DNA of 64,000 bases from Pseudomonas sp. P8_241 (GCF_034008315.1 NZ_CP125377.1:3298001-3362000); one strand, 5' to 3'; shown: positions 51,721 through 61,352, counted from the stretch's first letter. The notes: generated by a model not told the origin, from the letters alone. Made by a program: numbers and translations.

Positions 51721-53073
51721 ATGAAAAACGTCAAAGTGAAAGCGCTTGGCGCGGTTCTGGCCGCCCTCGCGATGGTGAACTGTCATGCCGATGAAACCGA
51801 AAAACCGGGCGAAGGCACATTGTTTCGTAGCCTGTTCGGCGAAGGCCTGGAGCGCGATTACGGCATCACTGTATCCAACTTGCTGGACATAGCGTACTCG
51901 CGCAATAACCGCTCAAACCATAAAGAGCGGGAGGACGGGCTGAGCAACTTGCCAATTACCGGCATGTCCGATGAAGGGCTGGAACTGGGTAGCCTGCACC
52001 TTTTCGTGGATAAACAACTCAAGGGTGATTTCATCCCGCGCATCACTCCGCTACCCGGTCCAAAGCCCGAGGATTTTTCTTTCGGTTTTACCGCTGAACT
52101 CAACTACGGCCGCAACGCCCAATTCGCCAGGACATACGGCTGGGATATGGCGCTGGACATGAACGAGCAAGTCAATTCCAAGGCACAGCGCGATAAAGAC
52201 TATTTTCTCTCGATACCCAATTCAGCCGTAGAGATGTATGTCCCTTATGGCCCCGGTGTCAGTTTCATGGCCGGCGTATTTGGCCCGGCCATGGGCTATG
52301 AAATCCCGCCCAATGTCCGCTTCGCGCGAAACCCGTTCGCCAGCAAAACCTACGCGTTTGTCAGCGAGCCCGGCACGGTAGCCGGGGTACTCGCCAGCAG
52401 CCGTGTCTATAACGGTGGCTCGGGTATTCTGGGGGTCGAACTGGGCGTGGTGCAGGGTTGGAATAATCTTCGCGACAATAACGACGACAAATCGCTGACG
52501 GGTGCGATGCGCTGGCGCACGCAAGATATGAAGACTTGGATCGATTACGAGTTCATTGTCGGTAATGAACAGAATGACGACTTCAGTGATGTGCAGGCAC
52601 CGCCCTCGCGAGTGGTGTCGCCGTCGGGGCAATTCAAGCAGCAACACTCGTTGAATGGCTGGCACCAATTTGACCAGCATTGGTCGATGGGCGCCGAAGT
52701 TGTTTATGGCCGTCAGGATGGGGATGGTAAAGCCTCGACTGTCGATGTCGTCAATGGTCCTGGTTTTGCCGGCGCTTCCTGGTGGGGAGTAAACGCGGTG
52801 GTGGCTTATCAGATTCGACCGCCGCTGTCCTGGTCCCTGCGGGGTGAGCACTTCAGTGATCCAGATGGTTTTATCCTCTTCCCGACAACGACTGCCCGAG
52901 GTGACTTCAATGCAGTCACCACGGGGTTTCGTTATGACGTCAACAAGAACCTGTCGCTGCGCCCGGAGCTGCGCTACGACTGGTTCGATGCGCGAGATCA
53001 AGACCGTCCCTACGGTAACGGCCGCGATCGCACGCAACTGAGCACCATGGTCGAGGCGCTCTATTATTTTTAG
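51721..53073 (+). CDS. Outer-membrane beta-barrel porin, paralogue 1
   Basis: A 450-residue outer-membrane protein. The ATG at 51721 (MKNVKVKALGAVLAALAMVNCHA) gives a signal peptide. The mature part has alternating beta-strand character and ends in EALYYF, a C-terminal aromatic typical of porins. It resembles the OmpL-like BBP2 porin family. It is closely similar along its length to the products at 53146-54507 and 59924-61285 (shared FRSLFG, IPPNVR, ARNPFA, FKQQHSLNGWH, SLRPELRYD). An AATAAGAA motif at 51700-51707 precedes the start. It is likely a channel for the island's aromatic substrate. Confidence 0.88.
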   Translation: MKNVKVKALGAVLAALAMVNCHADETEKPGEGTLFRSLFGEGLERDYGITVSNLLDIAYSRNNRSNHKEREDGLSNLPITGMSDEGLELGSLHLFVDKQLKGDFIPRITPLPGPKPEDFSFGFTAELNYGRNAQFARTYGWDMALDMNEQVNSKAQRDKDYFLSIPNSAVEMYVPYGPGVSFMAGVFGPAMGYEIPPNVRFARNPFASKTYAFVSEPGTVAGVLASSRVYNGGSGILGVELGVVQGWNNLRDNNDDKSLTGAMRWRTQDMKTWIDYEFIVGNEQNDDFSDVQAPPSRVVSPSGQFKQQHSLNGWHQFDQHWSMGAEVVYGRQDGDGKASTVDVVNGPGFAGASWWGVNAVVAYQIRPPLSWSLRGEHFSDPDGFILFPTTTARGDFNAVTTGFRYDVNKNLSLRPELRYDWFDARDQDRPYGNGRDRTQLSTMVEALYYF

Positions 53074-53086
53074 TACTGCTTCAACA

Positions 53087-53119
53087 CCATCGCTCGTTGC
53101 CAAACACAGTGAGCGATGG
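53087..53119 (+). terminator. Terminator between convergent porin genes
   Basis: CCATCGCTC (53087-53095) and GAGCGATGG (53111-53119) form a perfect nine-base stem, followed directly by TTTTTG. It ends the plus-strand operon from the hydroxylase side. Confidence 0.85.
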
Positions 53120-53145
53120 TTTTTGCCCCTGCTATCTATCCCATT

Positions 53146-54507
53146 TCAAAAGTACACCAGCGCTTCCACCGTAGCGGTCAACTGGTTACGGGCATCGCCT
53201 TGACCAAACGGCTGTGCATCGTCGCGCCCGTCGAACCAGTCGTAGCGCAGTTCCGGGCGCAGCGACAAGTATTTGTTGGCGTCGTAACGCAGGCCCATGG
53301 TCAGCGCATTGAACGCGCCACGAGCGGTAGAGGAGGGAAACAGGATATAGCCATCCGGATCGTCGAAATGCTCGGCGCGAACGGAATACGACAAGTCCTT
53401 GCGCTGCTGGTAGGTCAACACGACGTTGGCTCCCCACCAGTGCGCGCCATCGAAACCCGGCCCGGTAACGATATCGACGGTGGAGGCTTTGCCGTCGCCA
53501 TCCTGATGGCCGTAAACCATTTCCCCGCCCATGGACCACTGCTCGGTAAACCGGTGCCAGCCATTGAGGGAATGCTGCTGCTTGAACTGACCGTCAGCGG
53601 AAATCACACGGCCACGCGGTGTTTGTATGTCGTTGCGACTGTCGTTCTGTGAGTCACCCACGAGAAACTCGTAATCGATCCAGGTGCTCATGTCTGGCGT
53701 ACGCCAACGCACTGCGCCGAGCATCGCCTTGCTGTCGTTGTTGTCGCGCAGGTTGCCTTGGCCCTGAATGACCCCTAACTCGGCACCCAGCAGCATGCTT
53801 TGGTTGCTTACCAGGCGTTTACCCAGCAGCAACCCGGAAACCGCGCCAGACTCGGTCATGAAGGCATAGGAGCGACTGGCAAACGGATTTCGCGCTGCAC
53901 GCACGTTAGGTGGAATCTCGTAGCCCAGCCCTGAGCCAAAGATGCCGGCGATCGCGGTGAAGCCACCGGCATAAGGCAAGTAAGCCGTCGCGGCGATATT
54001 GGGCACCGCGAGGAAGTTTTGCTTGTCGCGCCTGGCCTTATCGGGGTCATCGTCCCCCGGGGAATTTATCCCCCAATGCATGTCCCAACCATAAGTGCGC
54101 GCCTGCTGGGCATTGCGTCCGTAAGCGGCCTCAAGGGTGAAGCCGAAGGAGGCTTCAGTGGGCGTTGGCCCGGGTAGGGGTGTCACGCGCGGAACGAAGT
54201 TGGCTTTCAACGCTTTATCGGCAAACAGGTGAAGGGTGGCGAGTTCAAATCCTTCGTCCGAAAAGCCAGCGATCGGTGTGTTGGTTTGCCCGGATTTACG
54301 ATCATCCTGGGATGAATTGTTGTTGCGTGAGAAACCGGCGTCCAACAGTCCGGATACTGTGATGCCATAGTCGCGCTCCAGGGAGTCGCCAAAAATCCCG
54401 CGAAACACAGTGCCTTCGCCGACACCCGCACCCTGGCCTGCATTGCAATGGCCTGTTGCGAAGACGAGCAGAGCCGCACCAAACGATTTGACGTTGATGT
54501 TCTTCAT
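53146..54507 (-). CDS. Outer-membrane beta-barrel porin, paralogue 2
   Basis: A 453-residue paralogue of the preceding porin, with a signal peptide (MKNINVKSFGAALLVFATGHCNA) and a terminal EALVYF. It diverges more in the loop regions (NSPGDDDPDKARRD and RKSGQTNTP) than in the strands, as expected for channels with different selectivity. The leader contains AATAAAAA (minus strand, 54520-54527) followed by ACAAGAGA, matching the other porin leaders. It is followed downstream by the convergent first porin. Confidence 0.88.
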   Translation of the reverse strand: MKNINVKSFGAALLVFATGHCNAGQGAGVGEGTVFRGIFGDSLERDYGITVSGLLDAGFSRNNNSSQDDRKSGQTNTPIAGFSDEGFELATLHLFADKALKANFVPRVTPLPGPTPTEASFGFTLEAAYGRNAQQARTYGWDMHWGINSPGDDDPDKARRDKQNFLAVPNIAATAYLPYAGGFTAIAGIFGSGLGYEIPPNVRAARNPFASRSYAFMTESGAVSGLLLGKRLVSNQSMLLGAELGVIQGQGNLRDNNDSKAMLGAVRWRTPDMSTWIDYEFLVGDSQNDSRNDIQTPRGRVISADGQFKQQHSLNGWHRFTEQWSMGGEMVYGHQDGDGKASTVDIVTGPGFDGAHWWGANVVLTYQQRKDLSYSVRAEHFDDPDGYILFPSSTARGAFNALTMGLRYDANKYLSLRPELRYDWFDGRDDAQPFGQGDARNQLTATVEALVYF

Positions 54508-54564
54508 GGTTTTCTCTTGTTTTTATTTTGAGAGCGGCCTTGCACTGGCCGCTGGGCACGGCCG

Positions 54565-55899
54565 TCAGTTGGTAACCGATAATCCGACCATTCGGTTCAA
54601 TCGCCAGAACGCGATGATGCCGATGGCCGTGAGGCTGGCGGGAATGGCGGCGGCCACTAACAGATCACTCGTCGACCACTGCAAGTGCAGCAAGGTGGAG
54701 CCTATGAAAGGGCCGCATATGCCACCCAGCCGTCCAAGGCCAAGCGTCCAGCCGGTGCCGGTAGCGCGAAGGGCGGTCGGATAGAAGGTAGAGGTCATGG
54801 CGTTCAATGCCGCCTGGCCGCCGAGAATGCCGAAACCTGCGACCGCAATTGTCAAATAAGCCAGATTGATCGAGGCATAGAAATGGCTGAATAGAACGAT
54901 GGCTACAGCAGAGACAATGAAGGTGGGCACCAGCACCGCACCGAAGCCTCTGCGGTCGACAAACCAGCCCAACAACCACCCGCCCGCCAGACCACCCAGC
55001 CACATGGATGTACCCGCCAGTACCGCCTGCGACGGAGAATGGCCGGCGCCACTCATCAATACCGGCGTCCAGGACGCGAGGAAATATACGCAGAGCATGT
55101 TCATGAAGTTGATCAGCCACAGCAACAGCGTGCCGGGAAGCCGACCATCGGCGAACAACAGTGAAAACGCCAGGCCTTTCTTGCGTGGCTCAGCGATCAC
55201 CAGAGTGGTCTGTGGATCGATCTGCAGCCCAGGCTCGATGCGCAGGAGTATGGCCTTGACGCGGTCGAGCTTTCGTCCTCGCAACACACTCCATTGCAGC
55301 GATTCGGGGAGTGCAAAAAACATCAGCAGACCTACACACAATGGTGCGAAGGCACCCAGATAGAACACCGCTTGCCAGCCGTACAGCGGAATCACAGCCG
55401 CCGCGATGGCGCCGCCTACCAGACCTCCGACAACCATGCCCGACGCCACCAGCGTCAACAGCATCACCCGGTTGTGTCGGGGGGCGTACTCAGTCACCAG
55501 CGTCGCGACGTTGGGCACGATGGCCCCCATGGCGATACCGGTAAAAAATCGCAGTGCCAACAGGCCATCCACCGTCGTCGCGTGGGCGGTGAAGTACATC
55601 AGAACGGCCATGGCCAGCGAGGCAGTCACCAGTACGGGGCGTCGCCCGACGCGGTCGGCTACCGAGCCCAGGGCTAGCGATCCGATCAACATGCCGAGCA
55701 TGCTGATGCTGAACACCGGACCCAGGTTGGCTTTGGGAATGCCCCATTCGGCGATGAGGCTGGGCGCGGCATAGGCCATGGCTTGAATATCGAAGCCATC
55801 GACGACCATGCACAGGAAGCATTGAACCAGCACAAGTAGTTGAAAGGCGCCCAAACGGCTTCTTTCGACGATCGCGCAGATGTCGAGTTGATTGTTCAC
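54565..55899 (-). CDS. MFS aromatic acid:H+ symporter (AAHS-type)
   Basis: A 12-helix inner-membrane importer of about 444 residues. The GTG at 55899, with AGAGG nine bases before it, is a better start than a TTG two codons upstream (55905). Helix 1 contains the DGFDIQ signature of the AAHS family (PcaK, BenK, MhpT relatives), and the helix 2-3 loop has GSVADRVGRRP. It is expected to bring an aromatic acid into the cell. It is on the same strand as the porin 57 bases downstream, so the pair could form an outer and inner membrane uptake route. Confidence 0.9.
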   Translation of the reverse strand: MNNQLDICAIVERSRLGAFQLLVLVQCFLCMVVDGFDIQAMAYAAPSLIAEWGIPKANLGPVFSISMLGMLIGSLALGSVADRVGRRPVLVTASLAMAVLMYFTAHATTVDGLLALRFFTGIAMGAIVPNVATLVTEYAPRHNRVMLLTLVASGMVVGGLVGGAIAAAVIPLYGWQAVFYLGAFAPLCVGLLMFFALPESLQWSVLRGRKLDRVKAILLRIEPGLQIDPQTTLVIAEPRKKGLAFSLLFADGRLPGTLLLWLINFMNMLCVYFLASWTPVLMSGAGHSPSQAVLAGTSMWLGGLAGGWLLGWFVDRRGFGAVLVPTFIVSAVAIVLFSHFYASINLAYLTIAVAGFGILGGQAALNAMTSTFYPTALRATGTGWTLGLGRLGGICGPFIGSTLLHLQWSTSDLLVAAAIPASLTAIGIIAFWRLNRMVGLSVTN

Positions 55900-56013
55900 A
55901 AGCAAATACCTCTGTTGTAATTATTTTCGGTAATAGCGGTGTCAGGTGTGCAAAGCAGGAATGAGTGGGATTCGGATAAGATTTCGGTTGTATGGATTGG
56001 CGATAGCGGGCTA

Positions 56014-56589
56014 TCAGTCAGCGAGCCATGCGCTGGCTTCGGCGCGCATACCTTGTTCAAGCTCGCTGCCGCGGGTGGCGAATAGACGATTGAGTGGAAA
56101 ACCGCTCATTTCCAGTAGATAAGCCAGCGGCGCGTATTCACGAGGGTAGTGCGCCACGACCTCACGATCGATCTCGACCAGGCCTTGCGGGAAAGTGAAG
56201 CTACCCATGTCATAGATGCTTTGTCGCTTGACCAGCTTCCACATTCCGTCGCGTTTTTCCGCCAGGTCGTAGAAGCGGTTGTGCACGCTGCACCCCAGAC
56301 CCAGCTTGACGTTTTCGGCAACGATTACTGCGTTGGTTTCGACGATGGCCTTATTGCCGTTGAAGGTCACCACCGGCGTGCCGATCAGGTGCTTGGTACG
56401 CAAATCGGATTTGCCCATGCGCTTGGAGCCTTCGACAAACTCGGCGAACGGCCCTTCAAACCAGGTGATTTCAATGATCCCGTCAGGATGAGCGAGCTTG
56501 GCCAACTCGTCCCATTGGCCCAGGTCGCGGTGAATCCAACCGGTGATCAGGTCGGTGATTTGAAAACGGTCTTCCAGAAAAGTCTGCAT
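56014..56589 (-). CDS. NTF2-like (SnoaL_4-type) protein
   Basis: A 191-residue NTF2-like protein with AAGGA before the ATG. The ITDLITGWIHRDLGQWDELAKLAHPDGIIEITWFEGPF segment fits the SnoaL-like group related to ring-hydroxylating dioxygenase small subunits and bile-acid dehydratases. The conserved His/Asp pattern is partly present, but a reaction cannot be named. It is divergent from the LysR gene and upstream of the AAHS transporter on the same strand, so it is likely in the LysR regulon. Confidence 0.8.
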   Translation of the reverse strand: MQTFLEDRFQITDLITGWIHRDLGQWDELAKLAHPDGIIEITWFEGPFAEFVEGSKRMGKSDLRTKHLIGTPVVTFNGNKAIVETNAVIVAENVKLGLGCSVHNRFYDLAEKRDGMWKLVKRQSIYDMGSFTFPQGLVEIDREVVAHYPREYAPLAYLLEMSGFPLNRLFATRGSELEQGMRAEASAWLAD

Positions 56590-56702
56590 GAGTTGTCCTT
56601 GGCAGGTAGCGGGGTGTCGAAGTCAGCATCTCCCTATGGACAGATAACTTCAAATAGATTGATATGAACAATTGATCATAAAAACTGATGGGGGATAGCG
56701 CG

Positions 56703-57611
56703 ATGGATCTGCGGCATTTACGTTATTTTCTAGCCGTGGCCGAGGAAGGCCATTTCGGTCGCGCCGCCCAGCGTCTGCACATTGTTCAGTCGGCGCTGAG
56801 CATGCAAATCCGCTCGTTGGAGGAAGAGCTCGGCGGGGCCTTGTTCTTGCGCACCAGCCGTCGCGTGGAGCTCACGGAAGCTGGCGCTCTGTTGCGTGCC
56901 GAAGCGCAACGCACCCTCGACCAGGCGGCGTATGCCCAACAACTGGTGCAACGGTCTTTACGCGGGGAAATGGGCACGGTACGGATTGGCTTCGCAGGCA
57001 ATGCCGTGTTCAGTGGCAGGTTGATGGCTGACGTTCGGGCATTTCGTGCGGCATACCCAGACGCCCAGGTCATCCTTCGCGAGCTGGCACCGCACCTGCA
57101 GGTCGAAGCAATCCAGAATGCGCAGCTGGATCTGGGTTATGCACCGAGTCATGGTGGGCAGGCCCTCGACAGCGCACTGCTGTTTGAACGGATTGGCACC
57201 TGGCCGTTGGTCGTGGCAATGCCTGAGGACCATCCGTTGGCGAATCAGCAGCCGTTGCGTGTGCCGATGCTGGGTGCCGAGTCGCTGATCGTCTATGCCG
57301 CACACGGTGCGGATGAGCATATGCTGGCTGCGCTGCGAAAAGCGCTGGGGCGCGAGCCCAAGGTTGAGCGCACCACCAGCACGTTGAGTGTGCTGGCATT
57401 GGTCGCGGCTGGAATGGGCGTCGCACTGGTACCTGCGCCCTTGATTCAAGTCAGGATTCCCGGAGTGATCTATCGAACATTCGATGACGTCGAACCACAA
57501 GCAGACCTGTTGCTCATCAGCCGCGTAAGTGAAACAGCGGGTGCGGTGCACGCGTTCCTGAAAGTTGCACGCCAGGGTGGAATGGCCGCTGCGACGCCCC
57601 GGCAGTCCTGA
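56703..57611 (+). CDS. LysR-family regulator of the catabolic genes
   Basis: A 302-residue LysR regulator. The ATG at 56703 (MDLRHLRYFLAVAEEGHFGRAA) gives the canonical N-terminus; an in-frame ATG at 56688 lies in its ribosome-binding region (GGGGGAT). The helix-turn-helix is followed by an effector domain from about 88 (GTVRIGFAGNAVFSGRL). The sequence is like the BenM/CatM/CbnR group that responds to aromatic intermediates. The 113-base gap to the divergent NTF2-like gene is AT-rich and probably holds its operator. Confidence 0.92.
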   Translation: MDLRHLRYFLAVAEEGHFGRAAQRLHIVQSALSMQIRSLEEELGGALFLRTSRRVELTEAGALLRAEAQRTLDQAAYAQQLVQRSLRGEMGTVRIGFAGNAVFSGRLMADVRAFRAAYPDAQVILRELAPHLQVEAIQNAQLDLGYAPSHGGQALDSALLFERIGTWPLVVAMPEDHPLANQQPLRVPMLGAESLIVYAAHGADEHMLAALRKALGREPKVERTTSTLSVLALVAAGMGVALVPAPLIQVRIPGVIYRTFDDVEPQADLLLISRVSETAGAVHAFLKVARQGGMAAATPRQS

Positions 57612-57629
57612 ACGGCGGGCAAGCTGCTC

Positions 57630-58403
57630 TTAGTCGTGCCAGCAGCGATACCAGCCGTTTTTCTCGCTGATGTGCAGCGACGTTTGATAGAGGTCCGAGA
57701 GGTGTGCGCTGGTCAATAGTTCCGTTTTGGGGCCGTCGGCAACAATCTGCCCCTGCTTGACGAGCACCACGCGCTCGATTTCCGGAATGATCTCGTCAAC
57801 GTGGTGGGTGGTGATGAGCAACGACCGGCCCTCACTGCAAAAGCCACGCAGCAACGTCAGCATGGCCAGGCTCGCGCCCATGTCCAGGCCGTTGGCCGGC
57901 TCATCGAAAATCAGTGCCTGGGGTTGGTGCACCAGCGCTCGAGCCAGCAGCAGGCGTCTTTTCTGGCCGGTGGAAAGGCGTTGAAACATGCAGGATTCGT
58001 CCTGCGAAATCCCCAGGCTCGCCATCATGGCGCGCGCCTGCTCGAGCTGAAGCGCGGTCGGCTGCAAATGGTCATGACGGCCGATGGCGCCGAAAAAACC
58101 GGAAACCACAACGTCCAGGGCGCTGGTGTAGGGCGTGTAATCCTCTTGCAAGTCCTGGGACACGAAGCCGATCCTGTTGCGCAGTTGCCACAGGTTCAGG
58201 GTCTCACTGCCGAACAGTTTCAGGTAACTGCCGTCCTGGGCGACGGGGTAGAGTTCCCTGTTGATCAGTTTAAGCAGAGTGCTTTTACCCGCGCCGTTGG
58301 GGCCGAGAATCGCCACGCGCTCCTGCGGCCCGATCTTCAGGGAGAGTTGGTTGAGCACTCGGGTCTGTTGTTGGTAGGCGGTGACTTGGTGAAGTTCGAT
58401 CAT
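57630..58403 (-). CDS. Solitary ABC transporter ATP-binding protein
   Basis: A 257-residue cytoplasmic ATPase with Walker A GPNGAGKST (34-42), Q-loop FVSQDLQ, signature LSTGQKRRLLLARAL, Walker B ALIFDEP and H-loop TTHH. All motifs are intact. No permease or binding protein is encoded nearby, and there is one NBD only, so it is either part of a transporter encoded elsewhere or a non-transport ABC protein. Its length and sequence recall ModF-like or YlmA-like ATPases. It lies between the LysR gene and the REPIN, on the opposite strand from LysR and with no obvious link to the pathway. Confidence 0.88.
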   Translation of the reverse strand: MIELHQVTAYQQQTRVLNQLSLKIGPQERVAILGPNGAGKSTLLKLINRELYPVAQDGSYLKLFGSETLNLWQLRNRIGFVSQDLQEDYTPYTSALDVVVSGFFGAIGRHDHLQPTALQLEQARAMMASLGISQDESCMFQRLSTGQKRRLLLARALVHQPQALIFDEPANGLDMGASLAMLTLLRGFCSEGRSLLITTHHVDEIIPEIERVVLVKQGQIVADGPKTELLTSAHLSDLYQTSLHISEKNGWYRCWHD

Positions 58404-58499
58404 GTGGAAAACCTTGCAGAGAAAGTGTTGGTGCTTGCGGTGATGCTAATGCCGCCTTCGCTGACAAGCCTCATGCGGATTGTTTGGCACCCCACAAAT

Positions 58500-58588
58500 C
58501 TGTAGGAGCCGGCTTGCTGGCGATAGCGTTGGTGAAGCTGATGCCGCCTTCGCTGGCAAAACGGATCGCCGCACCGCAGCTCCTACAG
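58500..58588. repeat. REPIN (inverted pair of REP sequences)
   Basis: CTGTAGGAGC (58500-58509) and GCTCCTACAG (58579-58588) are perfect inverse complements, enclosing GGCTTGCTGGCGATAGCG-type REP body sequence and the related ATGCCGCCTTCGCTGGCAA. A similar ATGCCGCCTTCGCTG also occurs about 100 bases upstream. This is a typical Pseudomonas intergenic REPIN. Confidence 0.85.
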
Positions 58589-58607
58589 TGTTGATCTTCA
58601 GTGGTTT

Positions 58608-59864
58608 TTAAACGCTGTCAATGCCCTCGGCGGCAGGCGCGTTCGTTCTGGCCGGGGCGGTTTCGCGCAGGCAGGTGGCGACCAGCAGCCCGACGATCAC
58701 GGCACCGAGTGCCAGGTACATCGTGTTTTCAATGCCGTGATGCTGGGCGATATAGCCCGCGATGGCCGGCGCGATGCCGCCCCCAAAAATCTCGCCGATG
58801 CCCACCACGAGGCCGGTGGCGGTGGAGGTCAGCGCCGTTGGAACGGATTCGCTGGTGAGTGGCCCAACGGTCATGCAGATCATGCTGAAGTTGAAAAAAA
58901 TCGTCAGGAACAGCAGAGCGAACAACTTCATCGGTTCGGCGCCGGTGCCCATCAGCAGCCACAGGAACACGCCGGTGGCGATGAACGAAATCAGCACCAC
59001 CGGTTTACGTCCGATGCGGTCGGACACGGCTGGCATGATCAACTGCCCAAGAAAACCACCCAGGCCGATGGCCGACATCACAAAGCCCATCTGCTGCACG
59101 TTCAGGTGCAGATAGTCCATCAGGTAGTTGGGCATCATCACGCTGATGACGAACAGGCAGGTGAGCATGCAGAACATGCCGACGATGTTCAGCCATACAT
59201 TGCGAAAGCGCAGGGCATCTAGCCAGCTCGGTTGGACGGTGGCTGCATGGGCTTGGTTATTCACCGGCGCGACGGTGCGGGTTTCCCGCAGGTAGCGGTA
59301 CATCGCCAGGGCCAGCAGGAACCCCGGTAGCGACACAATCACGAATACCCAGCGCCACGACGGCACCACCAGCAACAACTGGGTAGCGAGGATTGGCGCG
59401 AGGCCCAGACCCAGGATCGGGAAAAAGGCCTGCTGGATGCCGATGTTCATGCCGCGCCGCGTCGGGTGCGAAGACTCCGCCGTGGCCGCCAGTGCCGTTG
59501 GCGTAAAGGCGCCTTCGGAGATGCCCATGATCGCCCGAATCAGCATCAAACCGCCGATACCGGTGGCCAGCCCGGAAAGCCCCGCGAGCAACGAGAACAC
59601 CAGGACGGCCGGGATCAGTACTTTACGGCGTCCGATTCGATCCGACAGTCGCCCCATAAAAATCGAAGAAATACCCCACGCCAGCCCTAGGATGGCGGTC
59701 ACACTTCCCAAGTCCTGATAGTTCAGACCGAGGTCTTTCATCATCACAGGGAACAGCGGCAGGATAATGAAGCGATCCAGACCCACCAGGCCGAAACCCA
59801 GCGCGAGCAGGGCCACCGCTTTGAACTCGTAGCGAACATCCCACGCGTGTTTATTGTTGTTCAT
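58608..59864 (-). CDS. MFS transporter, probable aromatic or organic-anion importer
   Basis: A 418-residue, 12-helix major facilitator protein. Helix 1 carries GLVGLDRFIILPLFPVM, and the loop after helix 2 carries GRLSDRIGRRK, the general MFS motif. GISEGAFTP in helix 4 is shared with anion:cation symporter-like members. The codons just after the ATG (MNNNK) create an AACAACAATAAA stretch, again of AAnAAnAA type. It lies between the REPIN and porin paralogue 3 (59 bases), as a second outer/inner membrane uptake pair of the island. Confidence 0.88.
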   Translation of the reverse strand: MNNNKHAWDVRYEFKAVALLALGFGLVGLDRFIILPLFPVMMKDLGLNYQDLGSVTAILGLAWGISSIFMGRLSDRIGRRKVLIPAVLVFSLLAGLSGLATGIGGLMLIRAIMGISEGAFTPTALAATAESSHPTRRGMNIGIQQAFFPILGLGLAPILATQLLLVVPSWRWVFVIVSLPGFLLALAMYRYLRETRTVAPVNNQAHAATVQPSWLDALRFRNVWLNIVGMFCMLTCLFVISVMMPNYLMDYLHLNVQQMGFVMSAIGLGGFLGQLIMPAVSDRIGRKPVVLISFIATGVFLWLLMGTGAEPMKLFALLFLTIFFNFSMICMTVGPLTSESVPTALTSTATGLVVGIGEIFGGGIAPAIAGYIAQHHGIENTMYLALGAVIVGLLVATCLRETAPARTNAPAAEGIDSV

Positions 59865-59923
59865 GGTTGTTACTCGGATGGAGTTGAGGGAGGCAGCCGC
59901 ATCAGCACCCGGCTGCCAGGGGC

Positions 59924-61285
59924 TTAGAAATAAACCAGTGCTTCGACCAGTCCGGTCAATTGCGTGCGGTCGCGACCAGCGCCAAACGGGTGATCGTCGG
60001 CATTGCCATCGAACACGTCGTAACGCAGTTCCGGACGCAGCGAGATGTACTTGTTCAGGTCGTAACGCAGGCCGGCGGTGACGGCGTTGAAGTTGCCGCG
60101 GGCGGTGGAGGCGGGCAGCAGGATGAAACCGTCAGGGTCGGCAAAATGCTCGGCGCGTACCGAGTACGAAAGGTCCGGTCGTTGCTGGTAAGTGAGCACT
60201 GCGTTGGCGCCCCACCAATGCGCGCCATCGAAACCGGGGCCGTTGATGATGTCGACGGTTGTGGCTTTGCCGTCGCCGTCCTGATGGCCGTAGACCGCTT
60301 CGGCGCCCATCGACCAGTTCGAGTCAAAGCGGTGCCAGCCGTTGAGCGAGTGCTGCTGCTTGAATTGACCGTCTGCCGAGACCAGGCGCGAGGTCGGCGC
60401 CTGCACATCGCTGAAACTGTCGTTCTGTTCATCGCCGAGGATGAACTCGTAGTCGATCCAGGTCTGCATGTCGGCAGTGCGCCATCGCACGGCACCCATC
60501 AGCGATTTGCTGTCGTTGTTGTCGCGCAGGTTGTTCCAGCCCTGCACTACGCCCAGTTCCACACCGAGAATGCCTGACTCGCCGTTGTACAGGCGCGTTC
60601 CGATCTGAACGCCGCCAACCGTGCCGGGCTCGCTGACGAAGGCGTAGGTCTTGCTGGCAAACGGGTTACGCGCGGCACGGATGTTCGGCGGGATTTCATA
60701 GCCGAGCGCCGGGCCGAAGACGCCGGCCATGGCCGTGATGCCGGGGCCGTAAGGCAGATACGCGGTCGCGGCGATGTTGGGAACGGCGAGGAATTTCTGT
60801 TTGTCACGTTGGGCCTTGGCCAAGTCGTCGTCGCCTGGCGAGTTGACGTCCCAATGCATGTCCCAGCCTTGCGTACGGGCGAATTGCGCATTGCGGCCGT
60901 AGTTCATTTCGAAGGTGAAGCCGAAGGACGCTTCGGTTGGCGCCGGGCCGGGCAGGGGTGTGATACGCGGGATCATGTTGCCCTTGAGTGCCTTGTCGAC
61001 GAACAGGTGCAGGCCGCCCCATTCCAGGCCTTCGTCGGCGAAACCCACCAGTGGCAGGTTGCTCAGGCCATCCTGGCGCTCGTCATGGGTCGAGCGGTTG
61101 TTGCGCGAATAGCCAACGTCAAACAGACCGGAGACCGTTATTCCGTAGTTCTTTTCCAGGGTGTCGCCGAACAGGCTGCGAAACAGCGTGCCTTCTCCGG
61201 TTCCAATGTTTTCTGCCGCATGAGTGTTGAGCGTCGCGAAGGCGGCCAGAACCGCACCAAGCGTTTTCACCTTGATGTTGTGCAT
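59924..61285 (-). CDS. Outer-membrane beta-barrel porin, paralogue 3
   Basis: A 453-residue porin of the same family as those at 51721 and 53146. The ATG at 61285 (MHNIKVKTLGAVLAAFATLNTHA) gives the signal peptide; an in-frame ATG at 61378 would overlap the upstream gene and lacks such a signal. The terminal residues are EALVYF. AACAAAAA (minus strand, 61299-61306) lies in the leader, followed by ACAAGAGACAGACA, close to the leader of paralogue 1. It is 67 bases after the MhpA-like gene on the same strand. Confidence 0.88.
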   Translation of the reverse strand: MHNIKVKTLGAVLAAFATLNTHAAENIGTGEGTLFRSLFGDTLEKNYGITVSGLFDVGYSRNNRSTHDERQDGLSNLPLVGFADEGLEWGGLHLFVDKALKGNMIPRITPLPGPAPTEASFGFTFEMNYGRNAQFARTQGWDMHWDVNSPGDDDLAKAQRDKQKFLAVPNIAATAYLPYGPGITAMAGVFGPALGYEIPPNIRAARNPFASKTYAFVSEPGTVGGVQIGTRLYNGESGILGVELGVVQGWNNLRDNNDSKSLMGAVRWRTADMQTWIDYEFILGDEQNDSFSDVQAPTSRLVSADGQFKQQHSLNGWHRFDSNWSMGAEAVYGHQDGDGKATTVDIINGPGFDGAHWWGANAVLTYQQRPDLSYSVRAEHFADPDGFILLPASTARGNFNAVTAGLRYDLNKYISLRPELRYDVFDGNADDHPFGAGRDRTQLTGLVEALVYF

Positions 61286-61352
61286 TGTCTGTCTCTTGTT
61301 TTTGTTGTCAGAGTTTTGAAGGGGGGGCGTCCGTGCCCCCGGAAACTCGCTG

